NCBI RefSeq assembly: GCF_000524195.1
Contig: NW_020170594.1
Location: 15,864 to 79,863 of the forward strand
Source of the DNA: Echinococcus granulosus
Lineage: Eukaryota > Platyhelminthes > Cestoda > Cyclophyllidea > Taeniidae
Direction of reading: 5' to 3'
Length of the DNA: 64,000 bases
The notes under the pieces: generated by a model
Databases searched by the model: none
Told to the model about the DNA's origin: nothing
What the model saw: only the letters and a program-made list of their open reading frames with translations
Made by a program: the position numbers and the translations under genes
Part shown: one piece after another, positions 36,901 through 49,125 of the stretch
Layout: every line of letters starts with the position of its first letter
How positions within the stretch are numbered: position 1 is the stretch's first letter

Positions 36901-37862
36901 CATCTTCTTTTTCGTATTTACAGCCGATGGTGTTGGCGCAACACTCTTCCAGCCCCATTGCGGAGATTATCACAAATGATATTTCGCCTGTACGGGAGGA
37001 CACCATGCACAAAAGTGATAGTTGTAAGCAAGACGGAGGTTTAATGCAACTGGTGGTTTGAAGCAAGTGTACATTTTGACTTTTTTAGATGACTAGGATG
37101 AGTTTATATATGCCAGACTTAAAATATAGCATTCGTTGTGTAAATACTGCTGTTGGCAATGCGTTGACGGCGGTTTCTTGCAACTCATTCGAAACCTGTT
37201 ACCATCGCGATGCATTAATCCCACCCACTCTGTCAAACACATTCACCTCCCTAAATTTACTCTGAAAACGAAGGTGTGTGCTACTCATTGATGTCTCATG
37301 GCATCCACGATAGGCCAGCAGAGTGGTTTCATAAACGCCTAAACAATCTATTAGAATGTGACCACACAATTTGAGAAAAAGTCCTCAGTTTAACATATCA
37401 TTAGTTCTTTGAACTAGTGTACAATAGCTAAAGACCTGCATTGGACACAAATCTAGAAAACCTCACCTCCACTTTCTGCAATAACGTTCCTAATGTCAGT
37501 TAAACTAACAAACATCCCATCCGAACCACCGAGTTCTCCTGACTAGCAGCCTTTGTCAAGTGACACTCGACCATCACAACTCGCACTTCCCACGTTCTTC
37601 TGCAATTCAGATAAGGGAAAGCCATTAAAGTTACGACTTAGGCTACACCATAATCTGGTCTTTTGCAGCTAAAATGCTTATTACAACTTGATTACGGAAA
37701 TTACAGGAAAACACAAGGCGCTGGAGTTCGCAGAGAACAAAGCGCTGATATCATAGTCATTAACATGAGCAGCAGTGGTTAATCCAAGTATACATAGAGG
37801 AGGATGAGAAGACAAAGGGCGGAGGGGCAAGAGGAGGATAAGCTAGTGTTTGGAGTTAAACT
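27905..37862. other. About 10 kb without a recognisable gene
   Basis: No frame in this stretch shows a family signature. Those noted are 31192-31449 (+, 85 codons) in a CpG-rich patch, 33617-33408 (-) and the paired frames at 36.2-37.1 kb. The beginning must include the receptor promoter. An AG preceded by a T-rich tract about 15 bases before the receptor ATG could be a 5' UTR or spliced-leader acceptor. The end must include the PARP 3' UTR. The remainder is probably intergenic and may contain decayed repeats. Confidence 0.45.
36227..36529 (+). other. Weak candidate: 100-aa frame with a signal-peptide-like start
   Basis: The frame begins with a hydrophobic stretch (about residues 5-18) resembling a signal peptide and continues with a polar, basic region. 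An AATAAA lies about 120 bases past the stop (near 36652). I recognise no family, and a frame of this length occurs by chance in DNA of this composition. It is included only because this 10-kb stretch is otherwise empty. Confidence 0.12.
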
Positions 37863-38307
37863 TTAGTTGGACCAGATAGCGCAGGCGTATTTGACGCAAA
37901 CAATGAACTCGTTGTACCAGACTAAGGCATTGGCCACTTTAGATTTGATGATCTTTCCACAGGGCACCACTACACCATCATCTCTATGACAACAATAGAA
38001 ACACATTTCCGAATGAAGCAATCGAAAAAGCACGTAGGTAGGTAAGAAAACTCTACTTTAACAAATTACAAACTAGTTTAAACCATTCTTCGTTCGGTAT
38101 CGATAAGGACACACATTCACTACCTCCACATCACAAAATACGGCAAAATAAACCTGTACATCGTGTCAGAGAGGAAACTTACAAAGTAATCCAAGTCGAA
38201 GGATCAGGCATATTGCGGCCGACGCCCAGAGCACTGTGCTTTCCCTTTGGCAATCGGTTGGCATTACGGTCTGGGTGCATCAGGGGGTTGATTTCGCCAA
38301 GGGAGAC
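37863..38307 (-). pseudogene. PARP: 3'-terminal two exons of a PARP catalytic domain, 5' part missing
   Basis: The exons are 38307-38183 and 37983-37863, joined in phase 2, giving 81 residues to a TAA stop. The first carries V-S-L-G-E-I-N then LPKGKHSALGVGRNMPDPS, the conserved ADP-ribosyltransferase segment of PARP1/2-type enzymes. The second carries YNEFIV with the catalytic glutamate of the H-Y-E triad. The exons with the NAD-binding His and Tyr should lie upstream at higher coordinates, but 38308-38941 has no recognisable PARP exon and then the duplicated segment begins. The gene is therefore truncated as assembled. The full gene may lie beyond copy 2. Compared with PARP1/2, about six residues are missing between YNEFIV and the final K-Y strand. 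I call it a truncated copy, though the exons themselves are intact. Confidence 0.8.
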
Positions 38308-38941
38308 CTGAAAGAGAACACATCGATGCACTTCCGAACCTGCCTGCAAAACACTATCGTAGTTTTCATAACTGAACCACCGTTTACCATTAGCCAAACT
38401 GGCCAAGACCACATTTTCACCCGTGGTTCAACATGCCCCGTTGCTACCCAAAAATGATGCCTTGAGCGGTCAAACACATCCGCAAGCTTCAATCGTTGTT
38501 GACAATGGCAGACTAGGAAAACTTGATGCTACTTCTAGCAATTGCATAAAAAGGAGTAACCGTTAATGCTGGAACATTAATTTCGCCCACACTCAATGCG
38601 GTCTCCACGGTTCCACTGCAAAACGCCTTTTAAGAAAGTCCTCAGAAAAAAACGCATTGAAAGATAAAAATGAATCCCAGTCATTCACATAAGCCCGATT
38701 TAGCACTCACTAATCACGGCATTCATTATAAAATTTTGACGGATTTCTGCTTAAGGGTTTCACATTCGCCACCTTCGACCAAAGAATACTATGAGGAATG
38801 AATCCACAAAAAACACCAAAGGAGTTACAGGCAGCAGAAGTGGATGCAATATACCCTGCTCACCATCTTCAATTGATATGCTTTGCTCAGACATTTCAAT
38901 CTCAACTACTTCCGATAAGTATCCACAACTTGGTATGAATC
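38308..38941. other. Truncated PARP upstream intron, up to the duplication junction
   Basis: A good acceptor (polypyrimidine tract then CAG) ends this stretch on the minus strand at 38308. No PARP motif such as GIYFAD or SKSANYC could be found in any minus-strand frame. A minus-strand frame near 38941-38855 with an acidic stretch, ending at a GTGAGC donor-like site, might be a broken exon, but I cannot assign it. Confidence 0.4.
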
Positions 38942-38953
38942 GTCACGGTCACG
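38930..38953. other. Duplication junction
   Basis: Sequence unique to the window changes here to sequence identical to position 130 onward. The first shared bases contain two tandem copies of the hexamer tcacgg. The left flank of copy 1 (1-129) and the sequence left of this junction are unrelated, with only one shared base at the breakpoint. A truncated PARP gene lies immediately to the left. Confidence 0.9.
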
Positions 38954-40699
38954 GTTTCCTCTCTTCTAGTGTCAAAGCACGAATATGGAACGAACCTTGA
39001 TGAGTCAGATATGCGCAATGGTGCGAGGGCATATGCTGTCAAGTGGTCACTTTAAACTCTGCAGTGTGTGCATCATGCGTAACTGTTTGTCGAATCTGAG
39101 GTGACGGTGCTGAACTGCGTGGCACACCAGTGTGCTTTCAATTGGTATTTGAAAACTTAATTTGAGTGACAGACATGTCATTGCTTCTGCCATTTTATGC
39201 CTTTGATGCACGACCTATTTGTAGTTGAGCCTCAGTCTTCTAAGCTAGAATCTCTTGAAAATATTTTTTTTTCAAGGCAACATTATATTGGCTCTGTGAT
39301 TGCAATTCTTAGAGTTCGCCTAACTGAAAGTCAGGATATAGAAGGGAGGAGGAATTTAAGGAAATTATGCCTATATAGCACGTAAATATGCGTAGCTTTT
39401 CCGGGTGGTGATGTGATGACAAATGAGCTGTGCATTACCTCACTGTTATTCTTTTTTAGAGTATGGAATTTGCTCACTGATAGTTATGTCCACGACCTCT
39501 TCGCGCTTCTCTTCCAGCCTTCACAGCAGAATGCCTTTGTCAAGTCGAATTCGGCCTAGCGCTTTGTGTGGTTTGATAATCTAATCGAAGCTCAGCCCTA
39601 ACGCTTCAATGTGAGATTTCCAAATTTGCAACAATCGACATTTAAAATTGCGACCTTGTGGCTTAAGGATAGGTGGAATAATTGAGAGCGAATTTATGAA
39701 ACATTGCACAAGCATTTGCTTTACAACTAAGGAAACTTTACCAATGGTTCTTGTTTTTTTTAGTCTTTCTATTTAATTGACCGAAAAACCTTTTAATTTA
39801 GTCACATTGTCTTTTCGGATTTAAAATGCACTGTATATCTAGTTACCAGACTTTCATTCATGTGTATACTTTACTCCTTCAGACAATTTAATTGCATAGA
39901 CACTCGAGAATTAATTGCTGCTAATAATGAGTACGTTTTTTAGGTGACAAGCAGCCCATTTTCACCAAGCAGGCTATCGGCTCCTGCGACGGAAATGAAC
40001 ACCGACCCCCCTTAAACCTTGCTAATCTGTAAACTACTAACTTATTTTCCAAAAAGTGAAAGTCCTTTTCTACTTCCTCTTCTTGATTCAATAATATGAA
40101 AGCGAAGCTAAAAGAAAAGGACTCAAAATTTGACTTATTTGCGATCAATTAATTAATCAAGCTTAAAGTTGAGTTTGAGAATTGGTGATCTAGTTAGAAA
40201 AAAGAAAGCAAAATTGCGCCTGGTTTTTTGCTAAAATAGTTAAAGTCGTAACAGTCATGGACCTACCAATCAAGTACTTAGGCCAAGTTATTGTTGACTT
40301 TTGAAAATCCAATTATATTTTGAAAGTAAAAGCCAATACATCTGTGGTCATTGGATAACAATAAGGAACCCCAAAATGGTGGATAATCCCTCGCTTATAG
40401 ATAAACCGGTAGGCCATAGGCGTAGCCCTCAACCCAAAGGAGTAAGTGTGCGTACAATTTAAGGAAAGTAGGCAAATTATTCTGAAATTTGCGAATATTT
40501 GTTTTGTTGGAAGTGTTTAAACATACTAATTTCTTAATGTCAAGCAGAATGTTTGGAACATAAATGTAAAACAACTCTGTATAAACTCAACTCTTCATAG
40601 CTTCGAATTATATTTTTTAATATGCTTGTAATCAAAGCGCTTACTTCCAAACTCCGTATCCGTTGCTGCCCTTGGTGTTGATGAAGGGAATATGCCCGT
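38942..40699. other. Copy of the intergenic stretch 130-1887
   Basis: The sequence matches the region upstream of the cyclin-like gene in copy 1. No gene is recognised here either. Because the match begins at base 130, only the outermost 129 bases of the copy 1 flank are missing. Confidence 0.6.
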
Positions 40700-41482
40700 A
40701 TGGATAATGAATCGTTTTGGGGTTGGCTAAATTGTACGAAACGTTCAACTGGTTGTAATTGTGAATTCTACGCGGAGAAAATCGGAAAATTTTGCACCTA
40801 CAATGTTTGCAACTACATTTTTAGCTTTTGCAATAAACTCAAAACTCCTGATTCTGTTCCGTTTATAGCATTCGTTCTATATGACCGTTTCCTATGCTTT
40901 GAGCTCCAATCTATTTTTAGGTCTTGTCACAATATTGATACAGCACAGGTTAAACGAGTACTTTTGCGAAAAAAGAAGGACATTATTCTTCACTTGTATT
41001 CGGTTATTCAATTAACAACCAAGAGTGTTGATAGAAGAAAGGTTCTCAAGGCATCTGCCCTACAGAAAATTTTTAAAAAATCGTCGATGGAAGTGGACAT
41101 TGAGCATATTATTAATTCTGAAGCTTATGTCTTGGGGTCTTTGCAGGATGGCCTGCATTGTTTCGATTTGCTTACGTCCGTGGAATTCTTCACTTGTTTG
41201 AATGATCGCTTTGCGACTAAAGTTAATCTAGAAAATGTCGTGGATGTTCTTTATGTTATATCTGCCAATTTGTCGAAACTTCGAAGTGAAATCCACTTGG
41301 TCTTCCGAAAAAACATTCAACCACACATTTGTCTTCGAATACTCACCGCATCAGCCATTGTATGTGCGGCTTTGAAGTCCTCACAGTTGGCTCTTGCCTA
41401 CTCCCGAACGTGTTCTTCTTTACTAACGTGTTCTGTCGACGAACTATTGGCAGTTGTTCATTGTATACTGTGCTTATTTTGA
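40700..41482 (+). CDS. CNTD1: CNTD1-like cyclin-fold protein, second copy, 260 aa
   Basis: The protein is identical to the frame at 1888-2670, including the upstream in-frame stop and the downstream convergent arrangement. The cyclin-type helices and the E-x-x-VL-x-x-L motif are unchanged. If the duplication is real, this is a fully intact second gene with about 1.7 kb of duplicated upstream sequence, so it would probably retain its promoter. Confidence 0.6.
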   Translation: MDNESFWGWLNCTKRSTGCNCEFYAEKIGKFCTYNVCNYIFSFCNKLKTPDSVPFIAFVLYDRFLCFELQSIFRSCHNIDTAQVKRVLLRKKKDIILHLYSVIQLTTKSVDRRKVLKASALQKIFKKSSMEVDIEHIINSEAYVLGSLQDGLHCFDLLTSVEFFTCLNDRFATKVNLENVVDVLYVISANLSKLRSEIHLVFRKNIQPHICLRILTASAIVCAALKSSQLALAYSRTCSSLLTCSVDELLAVVHCILCLF

Positions 41483-42589
41483 TTTAGGCAAGTGAACTTA
41501 ATTTCCATGATTCCCGAGAAGTGTGTTGTTTTCCGTTTGAATAGATATCTTCATGCTTTGTTCTGCTCATTATCTTCACCTGGTACTTTTCGTGCTAGTT
41601 CCTTTTCTATCATAGCCCATTTTTAACTGGTTAAGGCCATTTTTAGTAGACAATAGATTATGTCTAACCGTTATCCAGCATGTGTCTTATTAATCCTAAA
41701 GTGTTTGGTTTTCGTGTGGATTTATACAGGTTTAAATAACAATCTTGCCACCGAGGTGACTCCATTTTCCATAAATTTAATAAACAATGGTTACACAAAT
41801 TCCAATCTAGTTACTTATAAGTTGACGTTATGGTCTAACTAAAACCCGTTACTAGTCGAAGATAATATGCATTTTAATTTCTCTTTTACCATTAATATAA
41901 ACCGTGTTACTGGATCTCCATTTTCCGTCTAATATGGCAATTTTTCCAGGTTTCTAGGCACTTTTCTATTGCTTTTTTCATATTTTGACCTACTTTATTA
42001 TGTTTGCTTCACTGTGTACTTTTTTCGGGTTTCAAGTGGGATATTGAGTTAGATTATTTCATCAGGTATTTTTGGCCTCTATCTTCTAACTAGTAAGTGT
42101 TATACACCAATTTTAATTCCACGACCTTTAAAATGGCAGCAAGATTATCAACAACAGATATTACATTCTCACAAGAACGTGTTTACCCTATCATTAAGAA
42201 TTTTTTTCCATTTGCGTACCTTATTACTCATCAGATTCGGATGTTGGGATCATTATAGGCTGGATGTCCGAAAGAGAAGCGAGGAAGTACTCGTAGGAAT
42301 ATGTGTATTGTAAAACGCAAGCTTTTTGCACATCGAGTACTTAAATGCAGTCCACAGTCCTGCAAAATAAGACGGACAAAATAAAGTGGTTTATTTTCGT
42401 GCATTAGACTTCTGCATTTATTGCCGGTGTGTTCATCAAATTAAAAGGAGAACCAAAATATTAACAAGTTTGAAAGACCAATTATGAGGTATTCCATCTC
42501 TACATGATAGTACGCGTGTGGATCACATCGCCACCTTTTATGAACTTGTTCAATTCTACTAGGAGCTTGGCTCCTTCGATGCAGTCCTC
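41483..42589. other. Copy of the convergent 3' region 2671-3777
   Basis: The sequence is the same as in copy 1, with minus-strand AATAAA hexamers at 42422-42417 and 42395-42390 for the MARF1-like gene. No separate gene is recognised. Confidence 0.5.
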
Positions 42590-45500
42590 CTATTCGATGC
42601 TGCCAGTCTCGTCATTCTCTTTTAAGTTCACATCAATAGATTCAGTAGTCATGCTTATTGGTAGTGTCCAATCCCCTTCTTCACATCTATTTACGGACAG
42701 ACTGACATCCGGTCCAACCTTTAATCTGCATGGGTGCTCAAGTGTAAACGCGTTACCCATGTACAGTTGTCCGTTAAACACCACCGTTTCGTTATTTGCA
42801 AGTTGGGGATCGATGGCAGGAAATGCCGGCTGACCTGGAGGCTGAATACCCATTGGAGTCGTCTGGAATAGTGGCCATTGTGTAGCCACCCTACAGGGGC
42901 TTAGCCACTGGTTGCAGTCTGCCATCCAGGCTCCGTTTTGGGGTGTCGCTACTTGTCCATCAACTGTTCGACTGTTTACTGGCATTTGGGGATTTTGATA
43001 GATCAGACTTGGTGTCCATATTTGTTGAATCGCCTGTGGCAACCAGCCCGCTGCATTGGAGAGAGGGATCGTGTGATAGCCTGTATTGGTGCCGTTGAAA
43101 GCCGGCTGCATCTCGTCATTCCCCAAGGATAGTACTTCACTCAAACCTTGCTGCTCATTCACCGCGGTCTCCTTTAGGTATTCATCCTCTTGGGAGACAC
43201 TGGTAGGCATGAGAGGGACGGTGATTTGGCTTTGCGATAGGAGGCCCGTTTCCGTCTCATGCTGTGTTATGGATGCTACAGGATTCGATTTATTTAGTGC
43301 GGTGTAGCCATAAGCCAGTGGTTGTCGTGGTAATGACGAGAGAGGTGATTTAATGGAGAATGCGTAAAGTGGCGCCGGTGTCAACTGCTGTTCCGTTGGT
43401 TGTCCCCACACTGGCCCTGCGGGCAGTGGCAGGGTTTGTGCTGATGTTTCTCTATTCGGAATGTAGAATGATACGTAAGTTGGTGTCGACTTGGACACGT
43501 CGGTAGTTGATTGTATTCCCGGATGGCCAATTAAGGGATTGTTTGGTACTGTAGGAAGCTCTTGATTTTGCCCCTGATAGTCGTAAACGACACATTCTGG
43601 TGTATTGGGTGCCTGAGCCAGGGTGCAGGTTTGTGTTACAGGACCTGGTACGAAGAAGCCCGATACGGCTAGGGGGTACTCCGTTGGCTGTTGTGTATCC
43701 CTTGGAAAAGCATTGATGGATACGAATCCCGTAGGTCCCACAGTGGTTTGCATGAATTGCCCATCCTGTGCCATGCAACTGGAATAGCGCCAGGGCACTG
43801 TGGTGACCTGCCGCTGGATAGGTCGATATACTTCACTTGCTGGTGGAAGATATTCTTTTCCTGGTACCGCCGATCGGGACAGGTCCTTTGGTTCCACTGT
43901 CTCAGTGTTGTAACGATTGGTTAAGTCATGTCGAAATGGTATTTTATACGCGATATTCCATGCAAGCTTGCCTGGAAAATGAGTAGATAATGATGAGCTG
44001 ATTTAGATTTGTGTAATCATGATCACTTCCAGTAATATCAATAAATTTTAATACAATTATGGTGGTGACTGAGCCAAACGGCACAGAAATGATTGTTGGA
44101 AGTAGGTGGGTAAGGAGGGTGGGATCGGTTGCGCACCCAAGTAGTCCTGTGCAAGAATGAGGATGGCACGCGCGCCTCTGCCCCTCACCACGACAACGAA
44201 GCTAACGGCATGGACTAGAGTGAGGAGGGAGGGGTATCCGTAGGCTTCAGGATATAGCGTGACCCCGAAGTGGCGTCGATACATCTGCTCCATGAGGTTA
44301 AGCATCAGGCGACCTCGAGTGCGCATCAAGAGGAAACGCAGCTGTCGCGCAAACAGGATAAGTGGGCAGAGGTGCACCATTCGAGAGCCCATCACTGTCC
44401 CTTCAGTCTCACCCAAATCTGTAGCTGCAGGTTTCATCCCTGCACAGATTGGGTCTTGCATCTGGACGTTATAGTCTTTAACCTAGTGGGTGGATTCTAA
44501 TTAGGGATCACAATACTTGCAGATAGCAGCAGCCTATTTCATCACAAAAGTCCTACCGAGATGAAGGGGCTCATTTCTTCGTGGACGAAGTCAAGATCCA
44601 CCTCCTCTTGAAATGTAGCCTGGTAGTGCTCTTTAAATTCGTCCTCGGGAATAGATCCAAATGGTGAGTTGAAGAGGATCTGCAGACAGCGATAGGCGGT
44701 TTGCTTCGTTTTATATTTATCCACAAGACAGACGTAGATTGCCGTGCTGGGTGGGCTTTGCGTTTTCATATCTTCGGACTTGGCTGTCTCCATAATGGGA
44801 CAGTCACCAGTCATGCTGAGCATTGGATTTTGCGATGTAGACGCAATGGAATGAGGTGTAGAGGACTCGGGCTGTCGCTGAGGCGGCTGTTGAGTAAGAA
44901 AGACCTCGGGGAACGATGAGAACATCTCATCTAATGTGCCAAAGCCATAGTCCTGTGGCAGAAGGATCAACTGATAGTGAGTCACGAATGCTGACAATAA
45001 ATCACTCATTGGCAATCGGTGGAGAACCTGGGATTCAAGGATTTCTAGGAGCATTTGTCTGATAAGAGCCAGACGCAGAGGAGGGGTTAGACTGACGTAC
45101 CTTTCCCCATTCTCCTCTTGGACCTTCAATTATGGAGAAAGTGGTACATTTTTACTGCCATGCTTCAGAGTATTTGTGCATAAAATGTACGACCTTTCTG
45201 TTTATAGGAACAGTTATTAAGAGTGGAGGAGGGAGTATTGAAGGCGTGCGTCCTGGATTATGGTAAGGCGCAACATAATACTGTGAGAAAAGGGAATATG
45301 GTACTTCTAAAATGACTGCTTTTTATTCATTTGCCATGACTCCTCTCTGCATTGCCCATGATTGAATGTACGCAGCAATCAAAAAATAAATATTTTTTTA
45401 TAGCAGGACTTTACTACTCTTCTGACCTTTGAATGAATTAAAATGGTTTCAAAGGCGTGGATTGGAATGAAATATAAAACACTTTGTATGGAACTGGGCT

Positions 45501-48500
45501 TAAACTGCAAAAAAATACGGAAGTAATTCTGCCTTAACCAGTAAGAATCTTGTATTCTTGCATTTTTGTTGGCGCGTTCACTCAATGAAAGTTATTTCTA
45601 ATGATTGCTTAAATTCAGGATGCATTTCAAACCTAATCAAGAAGGGCTTGTCATAAGAGAGGTGTAAAAAAGCACAAACTGGTATAATTTTCGTGATGAA
45701 GCAGACGAGCAGCGCAATTTAAACCACTGCAGCATTGTAAATCTAGAATACAGAGAAGTTGAAACCGTTAAAAGATGATGTGTACGTCACCTCCACAACA
45801 TGCGGTAATGCCTCCAGCAGTTCGATGAATTTTGCGAAGCCATACTCTGCCACGCGGCATTGGTGGTTGAAAGCATGGTGGTAGGCAGGAATGAACTTGG
45901 TGAAGGCGATCTGAAAGCGCTGCATGGTGGAGAGCATGTCCACCACCTCGACAGCAAAGAGCTGGGTACGCAACTTCTGCTCAGCGGTTTGGATGCGTCG
46001 TGGAATAACCACGCTGGGACCCTCCTCCTCCAAGTTTTCCACCACCAGCTTGCTCTCTGCGACGTCATTCAGGAGATCGAGTATGCTACATACCCCATAG
46101 TTTGACGGCATGAAGGGCTAAGCAAATAATGCCAAAAACAGACTCTCCTGTTATTAGCAGGCACCAAGGGAAATGTAAATAACAAGCGGAGTGGCTCAGA
46201 TAGCGTAAATGACTTTCCTTTATTACAATTATTCCAAAGACTTTCAAATCATGCGTATTTTCGCAGGGATGCCATAAGTTATCAGAACGCTCAATTTACA
46301 GTAAATCGGCATAACTTACTGATTATTTGATAGAAGTTTCTATGGATTCGTCAGTCCTAATCTGATTTCTACACCCATGATACTCATTTATACTTAATGT
46401 TTACGGGTTTCCATTCCTTCTGCACACGAATATTAAAGCTACTCTCAGATTCGTGTGTCTCAAAACATCTGCAGTGACTTGGGCACGACAGTCCGATATT
46501 TTGATGGACGATGCTTAATTAATCATAAACCCAAGATGCAGAATTTAACACGTTTTAAAGATAAAGGGGTAATCCAATTTAGAGCACCTTGTGGAAAACA
46601 GCCTCATAAATCTGAGGCAGCTTGGTAATCGGGATACACTTCTTCTGTTCTCCCTTGAGCAGCCGCAGAAGGTCATGTGTGAATCGGCGCACCTGGATCA
46701 CGTGAGTCAGCATGATGGTACGGAGAGGTCCTTCGCCCACGATATGGACAATTCCGCTCAGCGCTTCAATAAGGTCCTGGAGACGAGCAAATCCATAGTC
46801 GGAAACGCGGCACTGCTTGCCAAAATGCGCGTGATAGGCGGGAGTGAATTTGTTTAGTGGCAGCGCGCACCCCACCTGCTGCTTCACTAGATCTACCACC
46901 TCGCGGCGGAACTGGCGCAGACCTTCGGTGGCAGTGAGGCCCTGAGAGGCCATATCCGTGGTGGTTGACACCGCCGTCACTTCTAAAATGCAGACCACCA
47001 TTTCAGGAGAAGGGAGACTGATGAGACAGCTATCTGTAAGCTATCACGCTTTGCAGAAATTAATGCTGCATGAACGATACCATATTAATGAAACTCAATT
47101 GTTTTACTCCTCAACTGCAGCATATGAGACTGTGTTCCAATGCAAGAGTCACTACGAAAGAAAGCAGTGGAATTTTTTGACAACGCAATCGTTTTGTCAA
47201 ATTAGTGTAATCTAATGCAACGGGTTGCAACTACGGCCATGGTGGATGAGGTTTTTGCCATTTAAGTTCAGCCGAACACACGCAGTTCCTTTAAGTCACT
47301 TTTGATAAAACATGAAACAGTTGTAAGCTGCCATATTTTGTCTATGAAAATGGGCAATTTGCCAATGCAAATCGTCAAGGATCCTTCGTTGTGTAAGTAG
47401 CCTGGAGTTCTATTCAATTAGAAATTATATTTATTTTAAAAGTGCATTATAAGGGAAACAACAGCTATTTTTAAACTACTTTACTGACCTAATAAATTAT
47501 GTCTGTGAGCCACAATTAGACATTAAATAATGGTTCATTTGCATTTTAGCATAATCGTAGATACAATATTAGGGTTTTTGTAAAAGTTGGATGATTCTGC
47601 CTTAATTAATCTATATTTCGAATGCCTTTTAAAATTACCGGACTATTTACCTTGTGAACTATCCTGAGATAACGTAACAACCCTTATTCCATTTGCAGTA
47701 AGCTGGATGCTCACGTCAGGCACGCAGGTGATTAGGTGTTCCAGGGAAACATAGTTGCTCATTAATACGGAGTCCTTATTTGACTTCTTATCATTGTCGT
47801 GTGTTTGTTCGCTGACCGACTCAGCCTTGTTCAGTGGACCAAAGGTTTCCTCGTAGCAGCGTGTAAAACTCATGACGGAGAGGTGGTTATTATGCTCCTG
47901 CAGCAGTTGCACCACGTTGGGACGGAGCTCAGCCAAACCAATCATGACCGCTGGCATACGCTGCTGACTGGCCATCTGAATGCACTCGCGGGGATCCCTG
48001 GGCTGGTGTTTCGGACAAAGCGGATCTTCAAGCTTCGGCAAAGTCTAAAAACAACAGCAACTAAAATAAAAAGTGCTGTGTCATCTTAAATGACCTAAAA
48101 ACATTTACCTCAAAATTGCCTTAGGATTACTCTAGGTATTTGTCCCGATTTCGGTGTATAAAATGCTTTAGTCTTTGTAGCGAATGGGACCAGTGTTGAA
48201 TCTATTGTTTAAATAAGTTTTTATAAAGTTCCTAAGTTGTTCTAATTGAAACACTTTTGTATTTTATAGACATAATATGGGAAACTGATTAAGCATTTGG
48301 ATGCTGTAGGGAAATCCAGCTAAGATGGATTTTACTTTGTAATTATTTTAAAACTAGGAATATTTGTCGCAGAATATTAGCAAAAATCACTCTTTAAATT
48401 AAATGAAGAGTTGTGCTTGGTTCAAGATCAAACAATTTCCTATTATAGGTTCCTCATTGAATTCAAAGGAAGAAATTGTTTTGATTTGATCCAAATTATT

Positions 48501-49125
48501 CACATCATCAAGTAATGCAATTAAAAGTTTTATTTGCTCTTTTTCAAGATAGACAAAGCTTGTGTATGCACAAGTCATTTACATAAAAATTAACAAATAT
48601 CCAAACGCATACCCCGGTATGAACTTGTGAAGGCACCATGTAGCCAGTTTTATCGTCCTTTTTCTTACTGGATTGCGACGTATCTGATTGGGACCTCATC
48701 ATATACATTTTCGTATTGTATTGATACCGTTGCTGTGTTGATTGGTTTGGTGCAAAATATCTTTGACTATGCCTTTCGTTTTGTCCTTTTGGATTCAAAA
48801 ATCCAACGCGTATTCTACGATAGCCGATCTTACGGCGGTTTAACTGGGATATCGCCATTTGGGCGTCCTCCATTGTTGACACCTTTACAATAGCAAAACA
48901 TCCAGATTCTGGCTGACGTATTACTTGGAGTTGAAATGTATTTTGAATGACAGACTGAACATGGACGATCAATATGCGTCGCAACTCTGACGGAGACACA
49001 GAAGGTTCAAGATTGGATATAATTAGCTGAATTAAATTCGAGTTCCTTCCATGGAACTGCTGGTTTGTAAACGCATGCACTGGCCCAACAAGTCCATTTG
49101 TCACATTCTCTTGGGTCGTGTGCAT
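42590..49125 (-). CDS. MARF1: MARF1-type RRM and LOTUS protein, second copy, 7 exons, 1300 aa
   Basis: The exons are 49125-48613, 48044-47651, 46982-46588, 46117-45791, 45123-44557, 44461-44137 and 43971-42590. Each is exactly 38,812 bases from its counterpart, with the same splice sites and no coding change. The RRM, about seven LOTUS domains and the 460-residue Q/P-rich last exon are all intact, and the NYN nuclease is again absent. The whole gene, with both flanks, lies inside the duplicated segment, so a true duplication would double its dose. Confidence 0.85.

Noticed and set aside
36544..37066. Minus-strand frames of 71 and 124 codons, considered as further PARP or novel gene exons
   Set aside because: They lie downstream of the PARP stop codon, are in different frames, and show no family motif.
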